From: Trogon surrucura
Lineage: Eukaryota > Chordata > Aves > Trogoniformes > Trogonidae
Reading direction: 5' to 3'
Assembly (NCBI GenBank): GCA_020746105.1
Contig: CM036617.1
Location: 174,310,412-174,374,411 of the forward strand
Length of the DNA stretch: 64,000 bases
In this document: positions 37,583 to 48,193 of the stretch, in pieces
Layout of the letters: the number at the start of each line of letters is the position of its first letter
Numbering within the stretch: the first letter of the stretch is position 1
Program-made: the position numbers and the translations under genes
Notes under the pieces: model-generated
What the model saw: the letters and a program-made list of their open reading frames with translations, nothing else
Told to the model about the DNA's origin: nothing
Databases searched by the model: none

Positions 37583-38370
37583 TGTCGCGTGAAAGGTATG
37601 TGGCTGTGAGAGGCACGTACCCCAGCTAAGCACTTGCTTGTTTCAGAGCCCCGTTAGGGACTTGCACTGAGTTTTCAGAGCCCCACTAAGGGCTTGCACT
37701 GAATTTTCAGAGCCCCGTTTAAGGACTTGCACTGAGACAATTTGCAAGGTAACTAACAATAAGTGATTTATTGAAGCGACAGATAGAAGATTCGGAGTTG
37801 CCGTTGATAAATTCACTCTCTGCAATAGCGCTAATATACGATACTAATGCTAGCAAAATACTATCCCGGGTATTACACACCAAAAGGTGGAAGCGCAATT
37901 CTTACCAAGAAGGCGTCCCTGTCTTGGGTGAAGGAGAAGGAGCACAGCCCGTCGACTGCCTCTTCCTCTTCTGGGGTCTTCTCCTCCCAACGACACATAC
38001 CCTCTATGCTCCTTATATACTATTTTTCACACCCCCTGCCCCCACCCCGGGGTGGCATCCAGCATGATTTGAGTGAAGAGTGGGTGACTATAGTCATATA
38101 GGGATATTAGGGTAAAAATTTCCACTCTGACCCCTGTGGCCTTCAGGATTTTATTTTGCAAAAACTTATCTATGTGCAGGATGGTTCACATTGTTAGTCT
38201 CCCGTGCGGCCTTGCTCCTTAGCCAAAACAGGGCCGTCCTGTCGTCACAAGACTCCCTCCTTCGGCTGGTTCTGTGTAGGCCTTGTTTTCCTCCGTTCTC
38301 TGGGTCTGCACAACAGATAAGCGAACCCCTGCGTTCAGCAAGTCTGAAACCCTTAACCTAAAATATCACA
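37583..38370 (-). mobile_element. Solo ERV LTR with 5-bp duplication and internal tandem repeat
   Basis: A 788-bp element starting on the minus strand TGTGATATTTTAGGTTAAGG (38370) and ending ...CACGCGACA (37583). A perfect duplication, cttac, is present at 37578-37582 and 38371-38375. A TATATAA box (minus) lies at 38013-38019 and AATAAA (minus) at 37767-37772, giving a clear U3-R-U5 order. Downstream of the polyadenylation signal are three 32-bp tandem units (37644-37736). No internal ERV region is present. Its sequence is unlike the ERVL-type LTRs in this window; I cannot name the family. Confidence 0.88.
37644..37736. repeat. Three-copy 32-bp tandem repeat within LTR U5
   Basis: Units start at 37644, 37676 and 37708, each beginning cagagcccc and containing cttgcactga. 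Spacing is exactly 32 bp. A few substitutions and an indel distinguish the units. Confidence 0.92.
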
Positions 38371-38375
38371 CTTAC

Positions 38376-39397
38376 ACAAACATGAAAAATACAAATCTAT
38401 TCCTGAAAATGTAATTGTTTCATCCAAAATGCTTGTTTATAGTCCATGTGAGTGTTCTTACACAACAAAAAAAAGAAAGTATTGTAAAAGTAGTGAGTGT
38501 CAACACCACGTAATTGCCAGATCAGATAAAAGTCATTCAGCCAACACAGACAACATACTTAGATATAAGAGTTTACTATTATAATACCAGATGATATTTA
38601 TGCAATTACTAGATATGCCAAGAATTTGTTCTAAAATTAAGACTGAATTGAAAAAAATTTCCTTGATACTATCCGATTCTGCACCTTGAAGTATAAATGC
38701 AAGTTTAGATACATCAAAACACAAACCCAAAAATGTTCTTATAGACTTAATGAAAAAGAACTGTAGCATTATGATTGAATTTAGAATTGCTTTTAAAATA
38801 AATATAAAATGAAAATACCAACTTTTATCCATGTGACAGTAGAAGTAAATAAAGTGGAACCTTAGAAGTTATGGATGAAGAACAGAATAAAATCGTATTC
38901 TCACAGTTGAACCATGACAACTTTTCAATCTGGCATATATATAAATGTATATGGATGCTTATTTAGATATTTTAGATGAAAATTTATTAAAGGATATAAT
39001 GTTTGATGTTTTTTTTCTTTTTTCTCTCCAAGATGGGTGATAGTATGAGAATAGTCTCTTGTTTGTCATTTCTGTTTCATAGTTCAAGTATTACAAAGAC
39101 AATACGTTTTTAAACTTGGATATAGTCTAGTTAGATAACTCACTAGTACAAACAGAATAATGAGAGCAATGAAAATATGATTCAAGATATTTTTTTCTGT
39201 TCATGACCTAGAAGACCAAGAGTTCCTGGCCCTTCTGTAGTGGCTGATGAAGAACAGTAAAAGTTTCCAGATTCCAGCTGGAATCTGAAAACCGTATGGA
39301 TATTTGTGTATTTCTCTCACAGAGAGGTTTTCAAATCCCAAACTCTAAAGCTATTTGCAAGCTGAGGCACAACTACAATGCATAATTATTAGGACTT
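38376..39397. other. Unique AT-rich DNA
   Basis: No repeat or gene recognised. Confidence 0.5.
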
Positions 39398-40316
39398 GCT
39401 GATATATTCAGCTAAACTGATGAAGTGTGGTCTGGATGATCAGGCAATGAGGTGGATTGTGGACTGGTTGAAGGAGAGAAGTCAGAGAGTTATGGTCAAT
39501 GGGACAGAGTCTAGTTGGAGGCCTGTGTCTAGTGGAGTCCCTCAGAGGTCAGTATCGGGACCAGTACTATTCAATATATTTGTCAATGACCTGGATAAGG
39601 GAAAGGAGTGCATCATCAACAAGTTTGAAGATGACACAAAACTGGGAGGAGTAGCTGACACACCAGAAGGCTGTGCTGCCATTCAGAGAGACCTAGACGT
39701 GCTGGAGAGTTGGGTGGGGAGAAATTTTATGAAATGCAACAAGGGCAAGTATAGAATCTTGCATCTGGGAAAGAACAACCCCATGTACACATGTAGGTTG
39801 GGGACTGACATGTTGGAGAGCAGCTTAGGGGAAAGGGACCTGGGGGTTCTGGTGGACAGCAGGATGACCATGAGCCAGCAACGTGCCCTTGTGACCAAGA
39901 AGGCCAATGGCATCCTGGGGTGCATTAGAAGGGGTGTGACCAGTACGTCAAGAGAGGTCCTCTTCCTCCTCTGCTCCACCCTGATGAGGTCACATCTGGA
40001 ATCTTATGTCAAGGAGCTTGGTCTCCATAGGTTGGAGAAGAGGAGGCTGATGGGTGACCTCATTCGTATTTGTAAATATGTAAAAGGTGAGCATCAGGAA
40101 GATGGAACCAGATTCTTCTTAATAATGTCCAATGACTGGACAAGGGGCAACGGATGCAAGCTGGAGCATAGGAGGTTCCACAAAACCGTTAGGAAAAACT
40201 TCTTCACTGTGGGAGTGACAGAGCACGGGCACAGGCTGCCCAGAGATGTTTTGGAGTCTTCTTCTTTGGAGACATTCAAAATATGTCTAGAGGCATTCCT
40301 GTGTGACCTACTCTAG
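39396..40316 (+). pseudogene. CR1 ORF2 C-terminal half, 306 codons open (copy B)
   Basis: The longest open frame in the window. It starts at the 5' truncation, not at a real start codon. Residues 8-15 are LMKCGLDD, SGVPQ is at 46-50, and FEDD at 77-80 is the second catalytic motif (usual CR1 form FADD). The [15 protein letters not shown] and [13 protein letters not shown] blocks follow. Compared with copy D (57.6 kb), 111 bp equivalent to 58132-58242 are missing, an exact 37-codon in-frame loss, so the frame continues to the normal end FLCDLL. It lacks the EN domain, the RT fingers and motif A, so it cannot be a functional polymerase. Confidence 0.9.
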
Positions 40317-40398
40317 GTGATCCTGCTTTGACATGGGGGCTGGACTAGATGATCTTTCAAGGTCCCTTCCAACTCCTAACATTCTATGATTCTGTGAT
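39398..40398 (+). mobile_element. CR1 LINE, 1.0 kb 3' fragment (copy B)
   Basis: A 5'-truncated CR1 that begins just after RT motif A and ends with ggtcccttccaactcctaac and attctatgattctgtg. It is closely similar to copy A at 16.5-18.6 kb. It lacks 111 bp of ORF2 (next entry). Confidence 0.95.
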
Positions 40399-41938
40399 AT
40401 ACATGGAGATGTTAATGAATTCTTTATTCTCTATCTTGTGATTGACGTAGGTAGGTAATGAAGACTTCTGAAGACAATAATCAGAAAATAGAAATATACT
40501 ACCAGATATTGTGTTGTATTTCAAATGAATTTAATTTAGTTTAATTTGCATTCTCTAAAAGCAGTAACATTGAAGAATTTAAATTGAAATATCAAACTGT
40601 GTGCAGTGGAGGGACTGTCTCATAAAAGATTAAACACAGAGCAACTTAGGAGTCATGTTTTAGTCATATTACTACTCTTTTTTTTTTTTGCGTCCAGATA
40701 AACTCTTTCTCTTGTAGTGGATTTTTAAAGTGAAATCTCTGGTAAAAATTTCTGAGTTTCTCTAAGCGCTGCAGAGTTGCTGATAACATTCGAGCTCTTG
40801 GGAGGAATTCCTTAACTACATCTTTTGTCCAGGGACAATCATGCAATTTCTCATCTTTACCTGTCACTGTTCCCCTTATTTAAAAAAAGCAAACTAGGAT
40901 GTTTATATAGATGAAGACATTTATAGACATGCTGGATCATTACAGTTTGTCAATATGTTCTTGATTCACTTAGAAGCTATATCTATAAACCCACATACTT
41001 ATATACATATCACACATACATACACAGTGAAACAATTATTTCCGTTCTGAAGTTAAATGTAGGTGAAAGACCCACAACATACACATGCATGCGCAAAAAG
41101 CACAAATATTTATATTATTTATATATACAAATATGAAATATAAGTGTGAAAATATATACATATATAATTAGAGTAGATGCTAACAGATAAAGTGACTAGC
41201 ACTGAAGCACCTGTGGTTGAGATACCTTGCAGTAATAATATCATGCTATTTTGGATGAACTTTCTGTAATATTTTTGCTTTTTTTCACTTCCTTCTTTCT
41301 TGTAACATGCCATTAAAATTAAGAATGTATAAATAATGAAACATGTTAGTGTGTATTTTGTTGTTCCTTCACGTAATGTGGAAGCACAAAAGCAGCCTCT
41401 TAAAAATGCTTCTGGCTGTGGAATAAAATACTTTGAAAAATTAATGTTTAAGCATTTCTCTAGAAGAAATTCATAACCTAAAGATAAATGAAAAAAACAT
41501 GTTGGAAAAAAAAAAAGATGCATCTGAGGATATACAGACTTAGACTAAATGAAAACATTCTATCAATGACAAGCCTGACATCAATGAAATAAATAAAAGA
41601 TTTATAATCAATGAATCAAAAACTCTAACTTCCTTTTAAGTATTAGATGTCACATCATCACTTCCTGTATACCCATGGAATAATCTGCTTGTGAAGAACG
41701 GTCTAAATACAGTTTAATACAAAATGGATATTCTCTGTGCAAATTGTACTGCAGTCTGCAAGCTTTGGATCATATTCACAGTAAGAACCATTTTAGGTGG
41801 GTAAAGGAAAGAAGAAATAAAAGAAAAATGAGTATGATTTCAGGGAGTGTTTTTCAGGGAAATCTGGATGAAAGTGAAGTTTATTTTAAAATACACTCTC
41901 AGGTATCCTTTCAACCTCATGTTTGTATATCTACTTCA
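40399..41938. other. Unique AT-rich DNA
   Basis: Apart from the frame at 40664-40867, this holds unique sequence with TATA/CATA-rich low-complexity DNA at about 40990-41165. No repeat family recognised. Confidence 0.45.
40664..40867 (-). other. Unexplained minus-strand open frame, protein-like
   Basis: A 67-codon frame opens at GTG (40867), just after an in-frame TAA, and ends in a lysine run from an 11-A stretch. Its composition is more protein-like than other unique-region frames here, for example EFLPRARMLSATLQRLEKLR and a charged helical pattern. I do not recognise it. It may be an exon or pseudogene scrap with an adjacent A-run, or chance. Confidence 0.15.
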
Positions 41939-42705
41939 CAAAATCATAGAATCATAAACCAGATTGAGTTGGAAGGTACCTTAAAGGTCACCTAGTTCCA
42001 TCACCTCTGCCATGGGCATGGACACCTTCCATTAGACTAGGTTGCCAGCCTGGCCTTGAACACTTCCAGGAAGGGGGCTTCCACAATTTACGTGGATAAT
42101 CTGTTCCAGGGCTTCAACACCCTCACAGTAAAGAACTTTTTCCTAATACCTAATCTAAATCTGCCCTCTTCCAGTCTGAAACCACTACCCTTCATCTTAT
42201 TACTTCGCTCCCCGATAAAATGTCCATCCCTGTTTTCCTGTAGCCCCCTTTAAGTACTGGAAGGCCTCTATAAGGTCTCCTCAGAGCCTGCTCTTCTGCA
42301 GGCTGAACAGACCCAACACTCTCATCCTATCCTCATAAGCAAGGTGGTCCAGCTCTCTGATCATCTTCATAGCCTCCTCTGGACCAGCTCAAGCAGGTCC
42401 ATGTCCTTCTTATGCTGAGGGTCCCAGAGCTGAACACTACTTCAGATAAAGTCTCATAAGAGCATGGCAGAGGGACAGAATCAGCTCCCTGGACCTGTTG
42501 GTCATGCTTCTTTTGATGCAGCCCAGGATGTTGTTAGCTTTCAAGGCTGTAAATGCACATTGCTGGCTTATATTCAGTTTTCCATTTACTAACACCCCCA
42601 AATCCTTCTCTTGAGGGCTACTCTCAGTTCCTTCATTTTCCAACCTGTATTTCTGCTTGGGATTGTCCCAACACATCTGCAAGATTTTACACTTGGTTTT
42701 CAATT
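41939..42705 (-). mobile_element. CR1 LINE 3' fragment
   Basis: The plus strand begins aaaatcatagaatcataaac and runs through the 3' UTR (ggaaggtaccttaaaggtc) to ORF2. The minus-strand frame 42437-42703 carries EKDLGVLVNGKLNISQQ and LKANNILGCIKRS, the standard CR1 block downstream of the RT palm. The more C-terminal part is out of frame. The 5' truncation is at about 42705. Confidence 0.92.
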
Positions 42706-45700
42706 ACCTAAGAAGCCTTGAAGTGAACTTGTCCTCAAGGTTATATATTGAAATGAAAAGGACTGCTTTTCCAGCTGAAGCTTGCAAAAATTGAATTAAT
42801 ACTGTCATGCATTCAGAGAAATACTTGAATAAAGCAACCACAGAGCTTCTTAGAAAATTAATCTAGGAAGAGGTTGAAAGAATCTAAAATTGGTTTTTTT
42901 TTCAAAAAAGTGACCAAAACCTAGAGAATAAAATACATATTTTTACTCAGACTTTCATGCACATATTGCACTGTTATTTATATCAATATAGAGTGTTTGC
43001 TTTGCTTGTGGGACAAATTAAGAGATGAGAAGCATTAATATCCACGATTATCTTATGCAAAAGTTACATCAAATGTTCAAGAAATTGAACAATAAATAGT
43101 TTCTTTGCTTCTGTGTGAAAAGTAGAAAATGATGTGATTAGGGGAGGAGTTTCTGTTTGCCTTTCGTATGATTCTTTTTGGTTGATATAACTTGTTTTTA
43201 GAAACACCTTGCAGATGCACTAGTGTCATCAATTAAAGAACATTGTTTTGCCTTTAAAATTAAATAAAAGTCATCGGTTATGAATAATCAGGCTAATACT
43301 TCAAAATATTTTCTACTTCGAAAAATATCGAAATCCTTAGCACATCAAACAATTGTAATTTAAGTAGCAGAAACGAGAAGTACTGGGGCAGAGAACTAGA
43401 GAAAAGGGAGAGAAAGCATCCTGTAAACTTGACTGCATGACACAGTTTCAAAATTCATACCAAAAGCAATGGACTTATGAAAATAAAAATAATCTGTTTT
43501 CTAAAATACCCTTCCTTACCTATTTGGTAACTTATTGTGAAGCTCAGCTATTTTATGTTTGCTGTCCCTTTGAAGTGAATATTCAAATTATTCTTTTCAC
43601 TTAAGATGCACATGACCAAAAATACTGAAATGATCTACAACTTTATAAATTTTAGAAATTTGACTTGAAATGCAAGTGTTCTGATTTCTCTACTCATATG
43701 TTGTTTTGACATAGAAGTGAATAAGAGCAAGCAAAAACTGTGAATTCCATACTGGCATTTCATTAAAACTGAGGAAACTGAAATGATCCCAAGCATCATT
43801 TAAGTTTTCACATCTATTTAGAACACGTATGATTCCTTTCTCCATTTTGTGGGGAAAAAAAATATTTTACTTCCATTGGAATGTATTTCTATATTACAGT
43901 AACAACATATCCATCATTTCCCTCATTCCTGAATGACTGAATGCTAGTCATGTCCCTTATTTCTATCCATCATTTTATTTTCCAGTCTTTCTAGCAGTCA
44001 GTAAAACCTGTTTCACACATTTATATTCTGAGTTCTGTTCACCATTAACATTTCTACCACTTCTGTGTGATGGAATCAGTGCTATCTATGCAGCTGTATT
44101 ACTGAAAAAGTTACTGCCAATAAAACAAAAGGAAGAATTTTAAATTACGGGCAATGTCAAAACGCACAAAAAAAATAACCTTTTCTGGTTTCCTCTGTCA
44201 AACATAGATCTCAAAAATGTCTTTGACAAAGATACAGACTAATTTCTCAATACAACTGATACTGAAATATATGTACCTCCCTTCAAAACAGCAGAAAAGT
44301 ATTTTATTTATGCAAGTCCTGACATTCCTGGCCATTACCTGACAACAAAGTGAAACTGTAGTATTAATACAATATAATAATACACATTCTATCTCAAAAG
44401 TTACTCAGAGCTTTATTTTAATAACAGAATTACATTAATATTCTCAAAAATAAAGATACCTATTATACTAATTATTTAATTTCTAGAGCCTTGCATATGA
44501 AATTATAACACATATTCTGTAGTCATATGTATATATATACATAACTCATTAAAATGAGCAGACCAGTGAACAAGCTGATTCAAAATCACAAGTCCTCTGA
44601 ATGTTACTACAAGTAGTGCTGCTGATATGACACTCTGTGAAATCAGCTAGATGATAGTTTAAAAATTGCAAGACCAGAACTTCAGTGAATGAAAAAGTAA
44701 AGTAAAAGTTAATCAGTTGAAGCCAGGACCTTCAATCTGCTTTTGTTCTAATGACTAAACAATAAGTGTGAGTTATTTAGGAACACTTTGGAAATAGATC
44801 TATTGACATGGTCAGTGAGAAAAGTAATATGGAGAAAGAAGAGCATCAATTTCAGAGTTTATAATACTGACTGAGAATGCACAACGCCCACGTTAGAACT
44901 TTTCCTTTGTTTTATTCGAAGTGATAAATGTTGTGACATGTGTCCCAGAATGTATACCATTTCCCCCTAGCAGATTGAATTTCTGTTGCAATCCCCAGCA
45001 GATCATCCTTGCCAAAATGAATCAACCCCTCTAGGTTACTTCTGATATATGAAAACAATTGACTGCATGTTTCTTTCTTGAGACCCAAATACAGAATTCA
45101 TCACAACAGCCCAAGATGACCAATTATCTCACAGATACAATAAAAAATTGAAAAATAGACTCTCTAAATCAATTCACAGTGAAAATAAAACTTTTCAGAC
45201 TGTATTTTTTTTGTCAAGTAGAGTATCTGTCTTGGGGCAATATATCTGTCATTTATCCTAGGTGCTATCAGAAGCTGTTCTGAGAAAGAATATATTCCAA
45301 ATAATTCTGCTAATACACTCTGAAGAAAAATTTTACCTCCTGAAACAAAGACAATTGTTAAAATAGTCTTGTACATAAGCATGACGACTACTAAGTATGT
45401 TTCTGTGTTTGCTGCTTAACACATGTTTTTATTTAGTCTTGTTGTTTCAAAGTACCCACAGATTTATCCTGTGAAAAGAGCACGGAAAGATTATCCATTA
45501 ACCCACACACACACACAAAAAAAAAGCCAAACCCTTTTTCTCCTTTTTTTTAAAAAAAAAGCCCAACAAATTTAGAGTCAGAGCAAAAATATTTCTCACC
45601 TTAAAATTTAAATACTTTTATTTTCACAGTTTTCAGTCCCACATGGACACAGCATGGTATATTTCTTTCACAGTAGATTCTGCAGATGTTCAGATTTTAT

Positions 45701-46487
45701 GCTTCTGGCTACTCAGTGCAGAATCTGATGAGGTGTCTGTTTTGCTTTGACTCTAGTTAACTCATTACTCTTACATACAAATAAACTGACAGTATATGAA
45801 GAGATATTTAACCACAACAGTACAACTCCCAGGTTAAAAAGGATTTAATATTATTTACAAGCTTAGTGTGTTAGGAATTTAATTTTGCATGTACCACTCT
45901 GTCAGGAAGATTTGTCTCTTAATAAACACAAGGAGAATAGATATTGAATTTATTAATCATTTGGATAATTAAATGAGTATTAACAGATATTCCATTGACA
46001 GAACACATTATGAATACGCTCCAGATATTCTTTTTTCCCTTTCCCATCTCCCATTCTAGTTTTCTCAGTTTAGCTACATTAAATGATTAACATTTTCGAA
46101 ATGTAACAGCTCCCAGATATGGGTTTCCATCCAGGGAAATAGAGGTTATGTTTTTCACAACTGCACTTAGTTGGTCAACATCTTACCAGCCAAGCAGCAG
46201 AATCTGACTCATCCCAAGGTATTAAAAAAAAAAAAAAGTAAAAATATATTAAAAAATTGCAATAAGAATATCATTAACATCAATACAAGTCTATAAGTCA
46301 AATCAGAACAGTTAATGGCAGCTTCAAAAATAGAACTTGGACCCACAAATCTCACCATCATGAAGAGAACTATCATTGCCTCCATTTAACAAATTGTAGA
46401 ACGCAGACAAATCAATAATTTTATCTCTATGGAATTACAGATGTGTACCAAAACTGAGAAATGAATGGAGAACCTTACCTGTAAAAT
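42706..46487. other. Unique AT-rich DNA, no feature seen
   Basis: About 3.8 kb without recognisable repeat family or gene. A short (CA)6 run lies near 45506 and A-rich stretches follow it. Confidence 0.5.
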
Positions 46488-47432
46488 CATCCTCTGCAAT
46501 GTATCTAAGACTTTTGACACTGTGTCCCACGAGAACCTCATAGAAAAACTAATGAAGGGTGGGCTGGATGAACACATAGCAAGGTGGATTGAAAATTGTC
46601 TGAATGGTTAATTCCAGAGGGGGATGATCAATCACACAACATCAGGCTGGTGGCCAGTAATTAGACTGTCCTGCCAGTACTATATCTTATCCTGTTCAAT
46701 GTCTTCATTAAAGATCTGGGTGACGGAGTGTACCAGAGGGTCATGTTGCCACCCAGAGAGAGATCTTGACAGGCTAGAGAAACGGACTAACAAAAAACTC
46801 AAGAAAGGCAGTTTCAGCAAGGGGATGTACAAAGTCCAGTACCTGGGGGGAAACAACCCCATGCACCAGTATATGTTGGGGACTGACCAACTGGAAAGCA
46901 AGTTTGCAGAAGATGACCCGGAGTTCCTCCTTGTCACCACGTTGACCATGAGCCAATAATACGTGTGTGCCAAAAAGAAGGGCAACAATAACCTGGACTG
47001 TTGTTAGGAGGAGTATTGACAACAGGTCAAGGGAAAGGATCGTTCCTCTCTAATCAGCACTAGTAAAGCCACATCTGTAATACTGTGTCTAGTTCTGAGT
47101 TTTCCAGTACAAGAAAGATATGGACATACTGAAGAGAGTGCAGCAAAGAGTCACAAAGATGATTACAGGACTGCAGAATAGCTGCTATGAGGAAAGGATT
47201 AGAAAACTGGGACTGTTTAGTCCAGAGAAGAGAAGACTCAGGAGGAAACTTGTTAAAGTGTCTGAATATATGAAAGAAGAGTACAAAGAAGACTGAGTGA
47301 TAGGATAGGAAGCAACAGACAGAAACTAAAACACTGGAGGTTCATCCTGTATATTAGGAAATACTTTTTTACTGTGAGGGTAACTGAGCATTGGCAGAGG
47401 TTTCCCAGAGTTGTGGTAGAGTGTCCTTTCAT
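46488..47432 (+). mobile_element. Old CR1 LINE fragment lacking its 3' end
   Basis: Starts within RT motif A (TCTAAGACTTTTGACACTGT encodes SKTFDTV) and continues through GGLDEHIARWIENCLNG, a stop, and heavily mutated palm sequence. The ERDLDRLEKR and GNNPMHQYMLGTDQLESKF blocks (46624-46959) follow. The FADD region is deleted. CR1 homology stops near 47432, before any 3' UTR or tail, so the 3' end was lost. It is more diverged than the CR1 that follows 56 bp later. Confidence 0.85.
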
Positions 47433-47488
47433 AATTTTGTTTTTGGATGATATATGGCTTACATTAATTTATACTATGTCACCTTTTG

Positions 47489-48096
47489 GAGTCTGGGGGT
47501 TCTAGTGGACAGCAGGATGACCATGAGCCAGCAATGTGCCCTCGTGGCCAAGAAGGCCAATGGTATCCTCTGGGCTGTATTAGAAGGGGAGTAGCAAGTA
47601 GGTTGAGAGAGTTCCTCCTCCCCCTCTACTGTGCCCTGGTGAGGCCGCATCTGGAATATCGTGTCCAGTTCTGGGCCCCTCAGTTCAAGAAGGACAGGGA
47701 GCTGCTTGAGAGAGTCCAGTGCAGAGCCACAACGATGATGAAGGGAGTGGAACATCTCCCTTGTGAGGAAAGGCTGAAGAAGTTGGGTCTCTTTAGCCTG
47801 GAGAAAAGGAGGCTGAGGGGTGACCTCATAAATGTTTATAAATATGTAAAAGATGAGCATCTGTGATTCTGTGTCAGGAGGATGGAGCCAGGGTCTTCTC
47901 AGCGATGTCCATTGACAGTGCAAGGGGCAACAGGTGGAAGCTGGAACATAGGAAGTTCCACAAAAACTTTAGAAAAACCTTTTTCACAGTGAGAGTGACA
48001 GAGCACTGGCACAGGTTACCCGGAGAGGATGTAGAGTCTCCTTATTTGGAGGGATTCAAAACCCACCTGAACACGTTCTTGTGCGGTCTGTTGTAG
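47489..48096 (+). pseudogene. CR1 ORF2 C-terminus (copy C)
   Basis: The first frame holds [39 protein letters not shown] and [19 protein letters not shown], then stops at a TGA inside the inserted tgtgattctgtgtc. The second frame resumes at QEDGARVFS and ends [10 protein letters not shown]. Without the insertion the protein would continue to the normal CR1 C-terminus; as it stands the last ~75 residues are separated. Confidence 0.88.
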
Positions 48097-48193
48097 GTGA
48101 TCCTGCTTTGGCGGAGGGGTTGGACTAGATGATCTTTGAGGTCCGTTCCAACTTCTAACATTCTGTGATTCTGTGATTCTGTGATTCTGTGTG
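47489..48193 (+). mobile_element. CR1 LINE 3' fragment (copy C)
   Basis: Begins gagtctgggggttctagtgg within the ORF2 block [13 protein letters not shown] and ends at a clean tail of four 8-mers (attctgtg, 48161-48192). It is closely similar to copies A, B and D. The coding part splits into 47486-47866 and 47863-48096, owing to a 14-nt insertion at about 47862-47875 that copy A also carries. Confidence 0.95.

Noticed and set aside
41119-41523. 134-codon minus-strand frame resembling a membrane protein
   Set aside because: Apparent membrane segments come from T/A-rich codons, and part overlaps TATA/CATA low-complexity DNA. No family motif seen.
48161-48193. Short regular 8-bp repeats, possible CRISPR-like or minisatellite
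   Set aside because: They are the standard CR1 3' tail and occur at the end of most CR1 copies here.
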